Shown here: piece after piece, positions 47,351 to 57,900 of the stretch
How the letters are laid out: each line of letters starts with the position of its first letter
Position numbering within the stretch: the first letter of the stretch is position 1
Assembly: GCA_030867875.1 (NCBI GenBank)
Contig: JAOWCC010000577.1
Location: forward strand, 84,053,740 to 84,117,739
Direction of reading: 5' to 3'
DNA length: 64,000 bases
Source: Actinernus sp. WN-2022
Taxonomy: Eukaryota; Cnidaria; Anthozoa; Actiniaria; Actinernidae
Program-made: the position numbers and the translations under genes
The notes under the pieces: model-generated
What the model was told of the DNA's origin: nothing
Database searches by the model: none
Seen by the model: the letters and a program-made list of their open reading frames with translations, nothing else

Positions 47351-48397
47351 ACGGAGCCATGGTAATGTAGATCTATCTGATTGTTAGACTTGCAGATCGG
47401 GGAGGGGGGAGACACCTACTTACCCCACGGCCACGCGTTTTCACTCGATGAAAAGAATGTCCTCTAAACAACGTATTTCGCCTGGAGTAGAGCTTTGCCG
47501 TAATTGTTTAGTAGACGACGGCTCCATAGATCATAATCCCCCTCAAATCATACCTTACCACATCTAATACCTGGGATATCTATAGTAGCTCTAGTTTGAT
47601 TATAGGTTATTAACGATGGATGCGCCTTGAGGTATGTCGCTTTGGAAGCAAGAGTACACATACCAAGTTCGTCATGCCAACTGGACCATTTTTAATTGCG
47701 GGTCAGTGAGAAAGTGATATCCTGCTCTTCTTTGTGTATCTTATAGGCACTCCCTCCTCCCAAATCTTTCACATGAGCTCATTCGACGTTATACGTCTAA
47801 TGATGTCCCAAATTTCCCTAGAACAAAACAACCAACCCAATGTTTTATGATTACGTTTATTGGCTTTCTTCAAATTTAGTTATTGATTTGTTTACTCGGA
47901 AAATGTTAAACAGTAGTACATTTTGATATTGTTCAATTTATCCTGCTGATTCCACTCACACTGCTTCTTTCGGTGCATATCCTACAATAAATAGAGAAGA
48001 AAATGGGCTTCCGGATCCGTTTGCGCAATAAGGGAAGGTGGTCATGATAGAAATCTCCAAGAAGCCTCCATGGGTAAAATGCAGCTACAGTGTATATGAA
48101 GTTGTTCTCCAATCTAGTGCTCTATGCGCGCGTTGGGGAACGATTTTATCGCGCTTTTGGGTCTCATCGGATAGGATCTGAGACCTGAGCCTAACCGTTT
48201 ACATGCAATATTTTCTAAATTGAAGCTGCGTGGTTATAAAGGTGGAACCTACTCATAGTCAGGTATCTTGTTATGAGATGCAGAAACCCGTCCCTTTTCT
48301 CTTATCACAAGAACAACTTGTTACAATAATCGGTATTACATAAGGATACCGTTTAGTACTAGGAACTAAAAGTGCCAATTTTGTCCCGTGCGCAATA

Positions 48398-48612
48398 GGG
48401 CCCGGTTGTCTGAAGCCCGATTAATCCAGGATTAAGGGCAAACTTTAGTGCGACTTGCTAACTTGTGAACGACATATTTCATGTTAAAAGCTTATTCCTA
48501 GAGGAGAAACAACAAGTACCTTTCTACTTGTCTTGCTAGATTTGGAAACAAACACCTTCTACCGAGAGAACCAAAAGGATTAGCGCTAATCGGGCTTCGA
48601 ACAACTGGGCCT
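48398..48612. mobile_element. 215-bp MITE with GGGCCCGGTTGT ends
   Basis: The left end GGGCCCGGTTGTCTGAAGCC is matched by the reverse complement of the right end (AGGCCCAGTTGTTCGAAGCC), followed on both sides by CGATTA. The inner end of the right TIR adds GCGCTAATCC. The class is uncertain (PIF/Harbinger-like ends are possible). No clear target duplication was found. Confidence 0.65.
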
Positions 48613-49727
48613 GGTTGAATAACGGTAAGGTATTGAACGTTATTCCTTTCTGCTATGTAATTAATATTGTACGTTTATGAGTTTGGCTTTCCAATGTTGA
48701 ACTCTTTGGTATCAACAGAAGATCTAATTCTTTTTTTTCACTAGATTAAAACTATATAGGAAATAGAAACGTATATCGAGCAGTAACTTGGTCTAAAACG
48801 CCGTTTTCCTTGCCTACTTTTCTTGGGGTTCTTAGAAGCTCAACTGACTCCAAATTCGACACATCTATTCAGTTTTCTCGATAAGTTCTGATCAGTTTAC
48901 CCGACTAGTCTGTTCAGGTTACTCAGCAAGTCTGATCAGTTTGGTCGACAAGTCTGATCAGTCAGTTACTCGCGACAAGGATTACCGTGATCACCACCTG
49001 CGCTCGCGTAACAAAATAGCGCCCTGTCATATTCCTGCTACAAATTTAACTGATTCAAAGGCTTATAAGTAAATAATGAAGAAACTCTTTTAAAGTTAAA
49101 ACTATTAGGGTTTTCTTAGTTTTCTTGAAAACATGAATTTTAATTACATTTCTTCATCTAACAAAAGCGTTTATGATTCTATTTAATATATGTTGCCACT
49201 TATATGAGGCTTATAAAAAGGTTACGTTCTAGAAGTTATGCATAATACTGGCTGTACTTTTTTCTTTTTATCTTAATATTTGCCACTTAAGGCTTATTAA
49301 AAATTACTTTTTCAAGCATTAAATATATCAGTTACGAGATTGTGATATTAAATATATGTAGTCTGAATAATATTACTTGAATTATTACCCTTTAAGGAAG
49401 CCGATTGTTTACATTAAAAGGAAGAAAAAACGAAAGTAAGTATCCAGAGACAAAGTCCATGTTTCGATCGGGTGTCACTTTTCAAATCAGTAGCACAGTG
49501 TTAAGATACACCAGTTTCAATATCACTGAAATAAGCTATAAAAAGATTCACAATTAATTGTAGTTAAATTATACTCTAAAGACAACATGATGGAGCCGGA
49601 ACATCCCAACGAGGTGAGCTTTTAGCTGACAAGTAATCACTATCTTGAGATGGTTTTAGTCTACTTAAGGTTCTAAAGTGCTTCATTTTACATGCAACAG
49701 TGGCTGAATCTTTTGAATCAAAATATA

Positions 49728-49933
49728 TCTATATTTAACAAATAAAGAAGCCATACCCATGTTTTATACTATCATAAAACACGATGGGCATTTGAGAACA
49801 TGAGAGAAATGTTAAAACACAAGCCGAAGGCGCGTACTTTCAACATTTCTCGAGTGTTCTTAAATGACCAGAGTGTTTTATGATAATATAAAACATGGAT
49901 TTAAGGCTTCTTTATTTGTTTTATAATATAGAT
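49728..49933. mobile_element. Hairpin MITE, about 206 bp
   Basis: Almost the whole element folds on itself. AACAAATAAAGAAGCC, CCATGTTTTATACTATCATA, CATTTGAGAACA and GAGAAATGTT in the left arm pair with the right arm around a short loop (CACAAGCCGAAGGCG). A partial third piece, ACCATGTTATATACTGTGAT, lies at 49986. Confidence 0.8.
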
Positions 49934-50233
49934 TTACACGCGTGATGAAAGGAAACCGCCAGTTGAAAACAATGAAAAACGGCAAACCATGTTATATACT
50001 GTGATAAAACACGGCTTTTTAGCTAATCAGAGCTTTCATAAAGCTTTCATACAATTTACCTATTTTATCAAGTATGTATTCTTTTCAACATATTATACAT
50101 AACAAATAATGAAATGCGTCCTTACCATAACATTTATCAAACGGATCACAGAATAATTAGGAACTGGTCATTTTTGGGGCTAAAACTTTGGTGTTACTTA
50201 CACAAGTGCTACTGATAATCTAACACCTGTTTC

Positions 50234-50459
50234 TCAATTTTCTTGGATATCCACGGTGACATCGTTCGTCTGGTCATCCGGGTCTTCGGTGACGACATCA
50301 GGAATGTTGTACATCGGGTTCTTCTCATCGATGACTCCTATGTTCAGGTCAATGTATTCACCGAGGTGCATCAGAATGTCGTCTAGTCTGCTTTTCAGAT
50401 CAGAGAAGATTGGTCTCTTGATGGGATCCTTCTTCCAGCAGTCCATCATGACGTCATAG
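50234..50459 (-). CDS. Receptor tyrosine kinase, last coding exon
   Basis: Encodes the last helix of the kinase C-lobe (YDVMMDCWKKDPIKRPIFSD) and a C-terminal tail of about 55 residues with tyrosines in EYIDL and MYNIP contexts, possible phosphorylation sites. The DCW...RP pattern is kinase subdomain XI. The acceptor is CACGTAG before 50459; phase agrees with the previous exon, the split codon giving Ile. The stop TGA is at 50236-50234. It ends the minus-strand gene that begins beyond the right edge of the window. Confidence 0.93.
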
Positions 50460-51921
50460 CTACGTGTACATTTCAAAAGAGTCAGGAATTTATTCAGTAA
50501 GATCATTCGCTTTCTATTTGTTAACATTAAATCAGTAGTTACCCTTGTAAACTGGTTATCAATATAAATAAACCATGTGATTTCAGACGATGATTTCCTA
50601 GCTGCATTTAGACACTGGAAGCATGTTCAGGAATCGAAAAAGAAAATGTACTGTTTTCTATTCCTGGGGATGCCTTGATCCCCAAACATAAATATTATTG
50701 CTATTGTTTTCTAATAATAAGCTTAAAACAGTTACCTGCTAAGGCAGCGCTACTAGGTAAAAAAAAAAACAAGAACAAAATGGATTTTCACCGAAGAACA
50801 GGAATGTTTAGCCGGTGTGATCATGCAAAATATAGTTTTAAACTGACTAAGGAGTAACTAGGCAAAATAGATTTTTTTGGCAAAAAAGTGTGACACAATT
50901 TGTTTCTACTGTGGGCATATCAGAAGTTTTGGAACTGTAGCGGCTTGAGGATTCACGTAAAAACTGAAATTAATAGAGTAAAATATACGTAACTAAATAC
51001 TAATACCTATAATCATAACACAATAAGGACATTTAAACCCTATCGTTGTACCGAACTAAATTGTACGAAGTTGAAGATTCTCAACAATAAATGAATCACA
51101 ACAGTATATGGAAAAGGCATAAAGGATGAATCATGCGGAAAATGTAGAAAACCTTGTCACGATTATTGCTTATATCTTACAAAAGATGGTCATAGTAATC
51201 ACATACCTCTTTCCTCCCGTAGCGTTAGCGTCGATTTAGCTATGCGGTCGTATAACATGATACTTAATTAAGGTCAATCACGTAAATCACTAAGAAGACT
51301 ATTAACTAAAACTCGATATCTTACATGGCTCCCTTAAATTACTTGCAATTTACATATAGTGTAGGCATTGTATGTGGGTGGCTTAAAGGAAATTATTTTG
51401 TATAACCGAGATAGCAACTACAAATTTATGTTCAAAGTGAAAGGAGCCTGGGGCCAAGAGTGTTTCCATGGCAACATCTTGATCTCCAATAGTGCTGTGT
51501 GTTTTCCTTAGCACCATACATGTGCAAAGTTTCGATTGTTTTTATCCACTATTTGCAGATATATTCTTTATTTTGTGATTGTCTTATGGCTGTGTCAACT
51601 TTATGACGTTACAGACCACCTAATTTGCATATATATAAAAAAAAACGTTAATAACTCTGGAACGAGATGAGATATTGACAAACAGAAAACGTCATTCTTC
51701 CTAATTTCGAAAGGACTTTCAAATGAGATCTTAATTTGATTGACGAAAATTTATCTTCATTACCACTTTAAATAAATTATTGCATTGTATTCTATTTTCC
51801 GACACGTTCTGCCAATCAAGTGTTTTGCTAATCGAGTGAAGGCATAGTTAGAACTGTTTACTCCGATATTATAACTTTCTTTAGGTTAACTATTTAAAGA
51901 ATATTTCAAATCTCTACTCAC

Positions 51922-52018
51922 ATTTCATCGAGGCAGAGGTCAGGTTTCTCCAATCGGTATCCAATCTTGATATGACGCAATACATCGATGTTGTCCATTG
52001 AGGCGTACGGAGTTCCTC
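51922..52018 (-). CDS. Receptor tyrosine kinase, C-lobe exon
   Basis: 97 bp encoding GTPYASMDNIDVLRHIKIGY and RLEKPDLCLDE. The GGTPY turn and the helix before the DCW motif are standard for tyrosine kinases. Acceptor CTTGATCAG, donor GTGAGTAG; the exon starts at codon position 2 and leaves two bases for the next exon. Confidence 0.93.
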
Positions 52019-52317
52019 CTGATCAAGAGTAATTGATATATTAACGATGAATATGAACAGAAGAAAAATGTTTTTAAACAAATTTAAGGGGAGTGGTTTA
52101 TGTTTCAGGAAAGCTGAGCTAAGCTTAAATTCTGCAATTTATAAACAGATACAATAAATTTAGACAGCTAGGGCTATATCAGTTGATGTAGTTATGATAG
52201 GAAATCATGTTTGCCGCGTAGCACTAGTAAGTGTAAAGGATGGATGTGATGTAAAGTCACGTGGTAAGCTGTAGTGCTAAGTGTGCACGCCCTACGAGGG
52301 AAAGAGAAAAAATCTCT

Positions 52318-52390
52318 GACCGAAGTGGGACTCGAACCCAACGACCTCCAGGTTACATGTCTGGCGCTCTACCAACTGAGCTATCAAGTC
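52318..52390 (-). tRNA. tRNA-like sequence, copy 1 (probably pseudo)
   Basis: 73 bp folding as a cloverleaf with D arm GCTCAGTTGGTAGAGC, T loop TTCGAGT and anticodon loop CATGTAA (would read TGT, Thr). The U33 position is A, the anticodon stem has one mismatch and the acceptor stem has one mismatch plus wobbles, so translation activity is doubtful. A T6 Pol III terminator follows on the minus strand (52312-52307). Confidence 0.5.
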
Positions 52391-52624
52391 AGATGAGAGC
52401 AATCGTGGGTATTGGTGCGTTTTATGGGGTCACGGCGATTATATATGTATATGTAGTTATGATAGGAAATCATGTTTGCCGCGTAGCACTAGTAAGTGTA
52501 AAGGATGGATGTGATGTAAAGTCACGTGGTAAGCTGCAAACATGATTTCCTATCATAACTACATATACATATATAATCGCCGTGACCCCATAAAACGCAC
52601 CAATACCCACGATTGCTCTCATCT

Positions 52625-52697
52625 GACTTGATAGCTCAGTTGGTAGAGCGCCAGACATGTAACCTGGAGGTCGTTGGGTTCGAGTCCCACTTCGGTC
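52625..52697 (+). tRNA. tRNA-like sequence, copy 2 (probably pseudo)
   Basis: Same 73-bp sequence as copy 1, on the opposite strand, with the same A33 and stem mismatches. A T6 run at 52703-52708 would terminate Pol III transcription. The A box TAGCTCAGTTGGTAGAG and B box GGGTTCGAGTCCC are both intact. Confidence 0.5.
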
Positions 52698-52889
52698 AGA
52701 GATTTTTTCTCTTTCCCTCGTAGGGCTTGCACACTTAGCACTACAGCTTACCACGTGACTTTACATCACATCCATCCTTTACACTTACTAGTGCTACGCG
52801 GCAAACATGATTTCCTATCATAACTACATATACATATATAATCGCCGTGACCCCATAAAACGCACCAATACCCACGATTGCTCTCATCT

Positions 52890-52962
52890 GACTTGATAGC
52901 TCAGTTGGTAGAGCGCCAGACATGTAACCTGGAGGTCGTTGGGTTCGAGTCCCACTTCGGTC
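52890..52962 (+). tRNA. tRNA-like sequence, copy 3 (probably pseudo)
   Basis: A further copy, 265 bp after copy 2 in direct orientation, with T6 at 52968-52973. Flanks are also duplicated, so the cassette, not just the tRNA-like core, was copied. Confidence 0.5.
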
Positions 52963-53329
52963 AGAGATTTTTTCTCTTTCCCTCGTAGGGCGTGCACACT
53001 TAGCACTACAGCTTACCACGTGACTTTACATCACATCCATCCTATATCAGTTGAAGTTGTTTTGTAAAACACAAATAGGTGATTGACCCTCAGCAAAGAA
53101 AAAAGAAAATTGGAACAGTAAATTAATCAATGTTTGAACATTACATACATGATGAAGATGATAATGATAAAACAAATTGTTTGTTACATTGCTCAGGTAT
53201 CCTAGTAATATATCGACCGCGTTTGACAACAAGGCAATATAAAAACACTTAATTTGATCTATGTTGATCAGCTAGAACATTTTTGTCATGAATGCATATA
53301 TTTGATAGATTGTAAATGTACTTCAAGAT

Positions 53330-53525
53330 AACTATTCCTTATTGTATCTCTTATAATAGCTTAGTACAGAGTGCAATATCATGCCTTATATATAATTATC
53401 TATTAGCTAATCATAATCATAGTTTTGTTAGTAGTACTATTATTGTTAATTTTCTTTGATGACTGTATGTTAGCTAATTTTATGGTAGATACGTATTTCC
53501 CACTGTAAATAAAGTTCATTGATTC
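53330..53525 (+). mobile_element. Possible LINE 3' UTR fragment
   Basis: AT-rich sequence ending CTGTAAATAAAGTTCATTGA TTCAT resembles 3' ends of animal non-LTR elements, which often finish in short ATT- or ATTGATTC-type repeats. No protein remnant is present, so the call is weak. Confidence 0.3.
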
Positions 53526-53529
53526 ATAG

Positions 53530-53699
53530 CGTTAAAGAATGCCAATCAGTATTAATGCTTTGCGAGCCCGTGTTTACATTTGAACTGAATATAAAACCGT
53601 TAAAATCGCCATTTTCGTACTGTACGGAAATGGCGATTGAACGGTTTTCTATCAGGTTCAAGCTCGCAAAGCATTAATCCTGATTGGCATTCTTTAAAC
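53530..53699. mobile_element. Hairpin MITE, about 170 bp
   Basis: Left arm TTAAAGAATGCCAATCAG-ATTAATGCTTTGCGAG pairs with the right arm, as do AAAACCGTT-AATCGCCATTT and its complement, around a loop of about 14 bp (TCGTACTGTACGGA). It sits 36 bp downstream, on the minus strand, of the 41-bp receptor kinase exon. Confidence 0.85.
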
Positions 53700-53735
53700 A
53701 TATACGGTATTACGCTTCTTAGTTAGTAAACTCAC

Positions 53736-53776
53736 CCATAGTCATAATCTCCCACAGCACCACACCAAACGACCAA
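53736..53776 (-). CDS. Receptor tyrosine kinase, 41-bp microexon
   Basis: Encodes the WSFGVVLWEIMTMG helix of the C-lobe. Acceptor TTTCACAG, donor GTGAGTTT; it completes Val from GT|T and ends on one base of Gly. The sequence is one of the most conserved of the tyrosine kinase fold and both splice sites are canonical, so the short exon is well supported. Confidence 0.92.
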
Positions 53777-54064
53777 CTGTGAAATGAAAACACTTGTTAT
53801 TATAATATATATTGCATCAATACTTGCACTATATATATGTCATGTGACCACTCATTTCTCATAGAGTTTTTCTGTACAAAAGAGTATTCCATAGTATCCC
53901 AGACCTATTTGCGCTCCTAGTATTTCCAAGATCGCGGTGGTAGACCGGAAATCCGTATTGTATTTGTTTATAACGGAACAGATTACTCCATGACCACTCT
54001 ATAGGGTAAGATAAGCTTTTGTATTCTTTTAAAATCTTTATTACTGCTGCTGGCTGTTTATTGG

Positions 54065-54178
54065 GTATTAATGATCAAATTTCGTGCATTGTACAAACTC
54101 CAAGCATGTGATTGGCTACCGAGCATGCAATATTGGTGACCACATCACTCGACCCATACCCTATCTTCCCTCTGTGAG
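54065..54178 (-). repeat. Dispersed repeat, inverse copy of 17.14-17.25 kb
   Basis: Reverse complement shares GGGTCGAGTG-TGTGGTCACC, AGCCAATCACATGCTTGGA and TTGTACAATGCACGAAATTT with the 17-kb copy. The right end reads TACCCTATCTTCCCTCT, a decayed version of the AGGGTCTGG end. Confidence 0.75.
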
Positions 54179-54239
54179 AGACTGGCCGGCTCGTGAAATG
54201 TTGCAGTGAGAGCCTGGCAATATTTTTGCAGTTCTCGTA

Positions 54240-55269
54240 TTGCCCTTTGTAAACACAACTTCGTCAAAATATTTACCAATGGCTAATTCGCTGCTTAGTT
54301 CCAACACCAATGGGGATAAAGAGCATCTAAGTAGGTTTGAAGATTTTACTGACACAGAAGTGTTAGATTCCATAGAACGAGCAATTTCAACCTCAACAAA
54401 GCAGCAAACTCGATTGGGAGTTGGTGAAATTTTATTAGTGTGTTTTTGTGAAATGTTCTCTGTTATTGAATGGAATTTGAAATGTTTGAATGAGAATAGC
54501 TTTTGGTTTTATTTATATGTTAAGCAACAAGGCTTTTATTGCATTTTTTATTGTAGAATGGCTTCAAAAAAGGTTTCCCGAAGAGCAGCTCGAATATCTA
54601 AATCAAGAACTTCTTTCCAAGAGGCTGAAAAAGTTTTACCAAGAAGTGAAATGTTCGCCTGAAATACACTACAGTCGTTCAGCTCATCTTGCCATTAGAG
54701 CCGCTATTCACCGACATCTTACCTCAGAACAAGTTGGGAAGAAGTTTTCCATTATGAATGATCCTGTTTTCAAGGTCGCTAATAGTTCTCTGAATACCAA
54801 ACTCAAGAGAGTGAAGGTACATGCAAATTACATCACCACTCTGCCATTGACCCAGAAGATATAAAGAAATGTTACGAGACTGGCACATTGGGTGAAGATA
54901 CAGCTACATCTCTGCTACGAGTCAATTAGGTCAATAAGGTTGAAGAAAACAAGTTTTCAAATAAAGCGAGATGCAAACAATATCGAGTTTCTCGCCATGA
55001 CCGAAGAAGAACGAACGAACAATCATCCGGGAGAATGAAAAGCAGAGGAAGGGGACCCCAAAATGTTTGCCAATGGAACTAATAATTGTCCAGTTCGGTA
55101 TTTCAGGAATATGCTGTCGGTGCTAAACCCAGGATTACTGCCATTGTTCCAGAACCCAAAGAGAAAATTATGTCCTGGCGACACTGTGTGGTTTGAAAAG
55201 TCGCCGCTTGGAGTTAATACGTTTGGGACAATGATGAAAGAAATATCCTCTGCAGCAAACCTAGCCTGA
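54240..55269 (+). pseudogene. Crypton-like / DUF3504 tyrosine-recombinase-type domain, degenerate
   Basis: Three frames together give the order seen in Crypton-derived DUF3504 domains (QRICH1/ZMYM-type). The first is an N-terminal part to STSTKQQTRLGV, followed by an intron-like stretch and acceptor TTTATTGTAG. The second, 54555-54840, reads EWLQKRFPEEQLEYLNQELL, the HYSRSAHLAIRAAIHRHLTS helix and KLKRVK. The third, frame-shifted, reads AIDPEDIKKCYETGTLGEDT to about 54925. After about 55000 follow TEEERTNNHPGE, an in-frame stop, NNCPVRYFRNMLSVLNP and VWFEKSPLGVNTFGTMMKEI, ending at a stop at 55267-55269. The C-terminal part with the recombinase Arg/His/Tyr residues is missing. Stops and frame changes indicate a broken copy. 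It lies in the antisense direction inside a receptor kinase intron. Confidence 0.7.
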
Positions 55270-56254
55270 TTTTCAGACAGTACGAGGTCGTCCGCTCACT
55301 TCCTCCCCCTACCCGTCTGATGGACTTTATAGACTTTCATGTTCCTGCTGACGTCATCAACCTTTGTTTTCACAATAAGCCAATACGAACACGCGTAAGA
55401 ATTGCAGCGTGAAGTGTAGAACAGTCGTGCAGTAGGCTAAGCGGATTTTACTAGTTGGATCTATCAGCTTTCATGCACTGGAAAAAAAACATTCTACAGC
55501 TTCAAACTTCTCTCGATTTCTCAGAATGGTATACTGTTTGAGTTGCTGTGGTTCTATGGAGAGCAGGAACTTTTTAAACGGAAGTTTGCGTGCAGTATTT
55601 ACAGGACAGTGTATGAGAATGTATACAAGAAATATCAGCCTCGATTCCATGCCGTAAAGTTTGTTACTGAAACCTTTGAACTTTTACGCTTTTATTTTTA
55701 AAACGTTTTGAAGCTTGATATGTATGCCGATTAGTCACACAAGACCCTAAAGTTGTCCTAGTGTAGGTTTTTTTGTTATCAGAGATTGTTTTAACCGGAC
55801 TATTTGTGCAAAGTGTAGATGCCATTGCCGTACATGAACTTTGCGAAGTGGCGTAACTAGAATAAGTGTTGTGTACTGAGCTCGTATTTGATAAAATATG
55901 GCGAGTAATACAAAAAGCTTTGTATTTTTTGAAGACTAAGGTGAAGTACCCTGGTTCCAGAGGTTTTCTAGAGAGAACAGCCACGGAGAAAGAGCAGCGA
56001 AGGCGGCGATCGACGAGAGGTTTGTTGTCGATTTCTCTTTTCGCAAGATCGTAAACCGTAAATATCATCCGGAAGTGTGTTCATAATTCTGAAAACACAA
56101 ATATTCTCCCAAGTGCCATGAAACTTTTTCCATACCATACTCAGTATCTGTCTTCATTAGCTCCTGCAGAAAAATCATAATATTCCATGAAATATTTGGT
56201 CTTCGAAAAGCCAAAAACTAGGAGAATGTTTGAGATCTATTGAATGCATGAAAT

Positions 56255-56449
56255 TTATAAGCGGAGGAAGATTAGTGATTTACCAAAGCCCGTACGTAGA
56301 TTCAGAAACACATCGTTTCGATGAATGAACGATTCCAATGCTTTCTTCTGGTCTGCATATAGCTTCGAAATCCTGAAAACTTTACAACTTCGGTCGATAC
56401 AATGCTCAAGTTCTTCCCCAACGCCATTCAGAAAAATATGCGAGCACAT
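56255..56449 (-). pseudogene. RecQ-like helicase N-terminal fragment
   Basis: A 64-residue minus-strand frame contains FRISKLYADQKKALESFIHR and DVFLNLRTGFGKSLIF. The Gln in the first stretch and the GFGKS Walker A loop match the start of a RecQ-type DEAD helicase core (usual pattern Q-x-x-A-L, then LPTGYGKS). Nothing downstream continues the helicase, so this is a truncated copy or a single exon of a gene whose other exons are gone. It lies in a receptor kinase intron on the same strand. Confidence 0.6.
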
Positions 56450-56585
56450 TCCTTAAATTCCAGACTTTTCCAAAATCGCTCTGATTGGTAGACATTTTGA
56501 CGTCAGGAAAAACGAAGAAGTCCATCAGACATTACCGATTGGTCAAGGAAAACTGAAGCCCAGTGTCATTGATCTTCATTGACCT

Positions 56586-57021
56586 TTGAAGCTCAAAGGA
56601 CCAAAGGACAAGCTAATCCGGCAGAGCAAGTATTACGACAAGAATACAAAGTCGTTACCAACACTCTCGCCTGGTGATATTGTTCGGATGAAAAAGGAAC
56701 CGGGAGACACATGGAAACCTGCGGTTGTCATGGGAACACATCATACGCCAAAAAGTTATGTTGTGCCAACGGAGGACGGTACTGAGTACAGGCGCAACCG
56801 AAGACACATCATGAAAACCAACGAGAAAGCTCACAATATTCCAGATTCTGAATGATGAGCCAACGTTCGCAGATAACACACATGCTGAAGATGCAACAGA
56901 CACTAGCAAGGGCCAAGTTTCATCTCCAACCCTTGCTAATGTTCAGCACAATGACGATGAGCAAGTGAGAATTAGTCGCTATGGACGGATTATCAAGCCA
57001 AACCCCAAATACAAAGACTGA
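56586..57021 (+). pseudogene. Ty3/Gypsy-type integrase C-terminus, frameshifted
   Basis: The first frame reads RQSKYYDKNTKSLPTLSPGD, VRMKKEPGDTWKPAVVMG and TEYRRNRRHI, the C-terminal domain of Gypsy-type integrases in animals (KYYD, then a beta-barrel, then RRNRRH). It stops at about 56853. One base over, a second frame reads DEPTFADNTHAEDATDT and ends RYGRIIKPNPKYKD at TGA 57019-57021, the usual basic C-terminal end of such polyproteins. A single frameshift therefore separates the two parts. Everything upstream (protease, RT, RNase H, integrase core) is missing. Confidence 0.75.
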
Positions 57022-57239
57022 CTAATTCATATAAAATTGTTTGCACTATATCTTATCTACATTTTATCATCCTTATAAGGACCAAGGAACTGAGAGCAAT
57101 AATCAACATAGTATTGTTAGTACGCAATATTAATAATTATTTACAGGACTATTGATTATTTGTTTGTTACAGGACTATTGAATATTTGTTTGATTAGGAT
57201 TTATTGATTTGTTAGATTTCTATCTCGAGAAATGGAGGA
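57022..57239 (+). other. Gypsy element 3' untranslated region with polypurine tract
   Basis: AT-rich sequence between the integrase remnant and the LTR, ending in GAGAAATGGAGGA directly before TGTAATG, as expected of a plus-strand priming polypurine tract. It contains a short duplication, TTACAGGACTATTGA-TATTTG. Confidence 0.6.
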
Positions 57240-57417
57240 TGTAATGATACATGTATATATCAAGCATCTCCCATGATTGAGTCTAATTATAGATCACGCT
57301 ATATAGGAGATGACGATTACTTGTAGAAGCGAGTATACGTACGTATGAGCAGCACTCAATAGCACATTAAACCTATATCCTATACTCAACTCATACTAGC
57401 GTTCCTAGTATTTGACA
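57240..57417 (+). mobile_element. LTR of a truncated Ty3/Gypsy element
   Basis: Starts TGTAATGATACATGTATATA and ends ...CTAGTATTTGACA, giving the TG...CA ends of an LTR of about 178 bp, directly after a purine tract and the integrase remnant. No 5' LTR was found, so the copy is 5'-truncated. The right end is placed by the TG...CA rule only. Confidence 0.65.
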
Positions 57418-57659
57418 TGCCCGTTTCGAGTACTGCAGCTTTGTTTTCAATTACAATGTTTCCGGTAAAATCGGCAAGAAGGACAGTGGCCAGTGCTTAC
57501 ATTTTCCTTTGCAAAACATTGAATTTGTATATATATACTTTATATGTTTTGACATTAATGTCTACTTATTATTTTGGTTTTCATTCACTGAAAACTGAAT
57601 TTAAAGATCACGTGTCTTAATTCGTTCAGTAGTTTTCTTCAGTTATCAGATAGCGAATT

Positions 57660-57900
57660 AAACGCATAAACACTGTCACTACAATGCACTCGGTTTGAAT
57701 ATTAAAAGTTAGAGACTTTATGTTTGTGTTTTATCAGCAAAATGCAGTTACTTGCTGACTGTACGATGAACTCAAAATTTCTTCATACTACATTCCGCCT
57801 TCGGCCTCATGTAGTATTCATAATTTTTCGTACATCGTACAGTCAGCGCGTCCCTGTATTTGTCGATAAATAACTCACAAGCAGTCTCTAATCCTTACAC
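57660..57900 (+). repeat. Second copy of the 15-kb foldback core
   Basis: Shares TTTGAATATTAAAAGTTAGAGACTTTATG (in two blocks), TTGCTGACTGTACGATG, CTTCGGCCTCA-GTAGTATTCAT and GTACAGTCAGCGCGT with 15600-15800. Only the core and one arm are kept. Confidence 0.85.

Larger units (their letters stand above)
52187..53041. mobile_element. Inverted three-copy tRNA-like cassette with 13-bp target duplication
   Basis: A unit of about 265 bp occurs once inverted and twice direct. The left arm (52188 to about 52480) is the near-exact reverse complement of the stretch starting at 52537, around a 56-bp spacer. CTATATCAGTTGA flanks the whole block (52174-52186 and 53042-53054), as expected if it inserted as one piece. 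Each unit holds a tRNA-like segment with a T6 tract 5 bp downstream. It lies inside an intron of the receptor kinase gene. Confidence 0.85.

Noticed and set aside
52318..52962. Calling the three tRNA-like copies functional tRNA-Thr genes
   Set aside because: A33 instead of U33 and several stem mismatches argue against function. They are reported as tRNA-like with modest confidence.
52261..53019. Three 92-94 codon frames containing MSGALPTELSSQ
   Set aside because: These are antisense translations of the tRNA-like core, a common false prediction. The tRNA-like fold explains the conservation.
55664..56068. 134-codon minus-strand frame
   Set aside because: No recognisable domain, low-complexity Ser/Thr/Lys composition and no splice or start support; likely chance.
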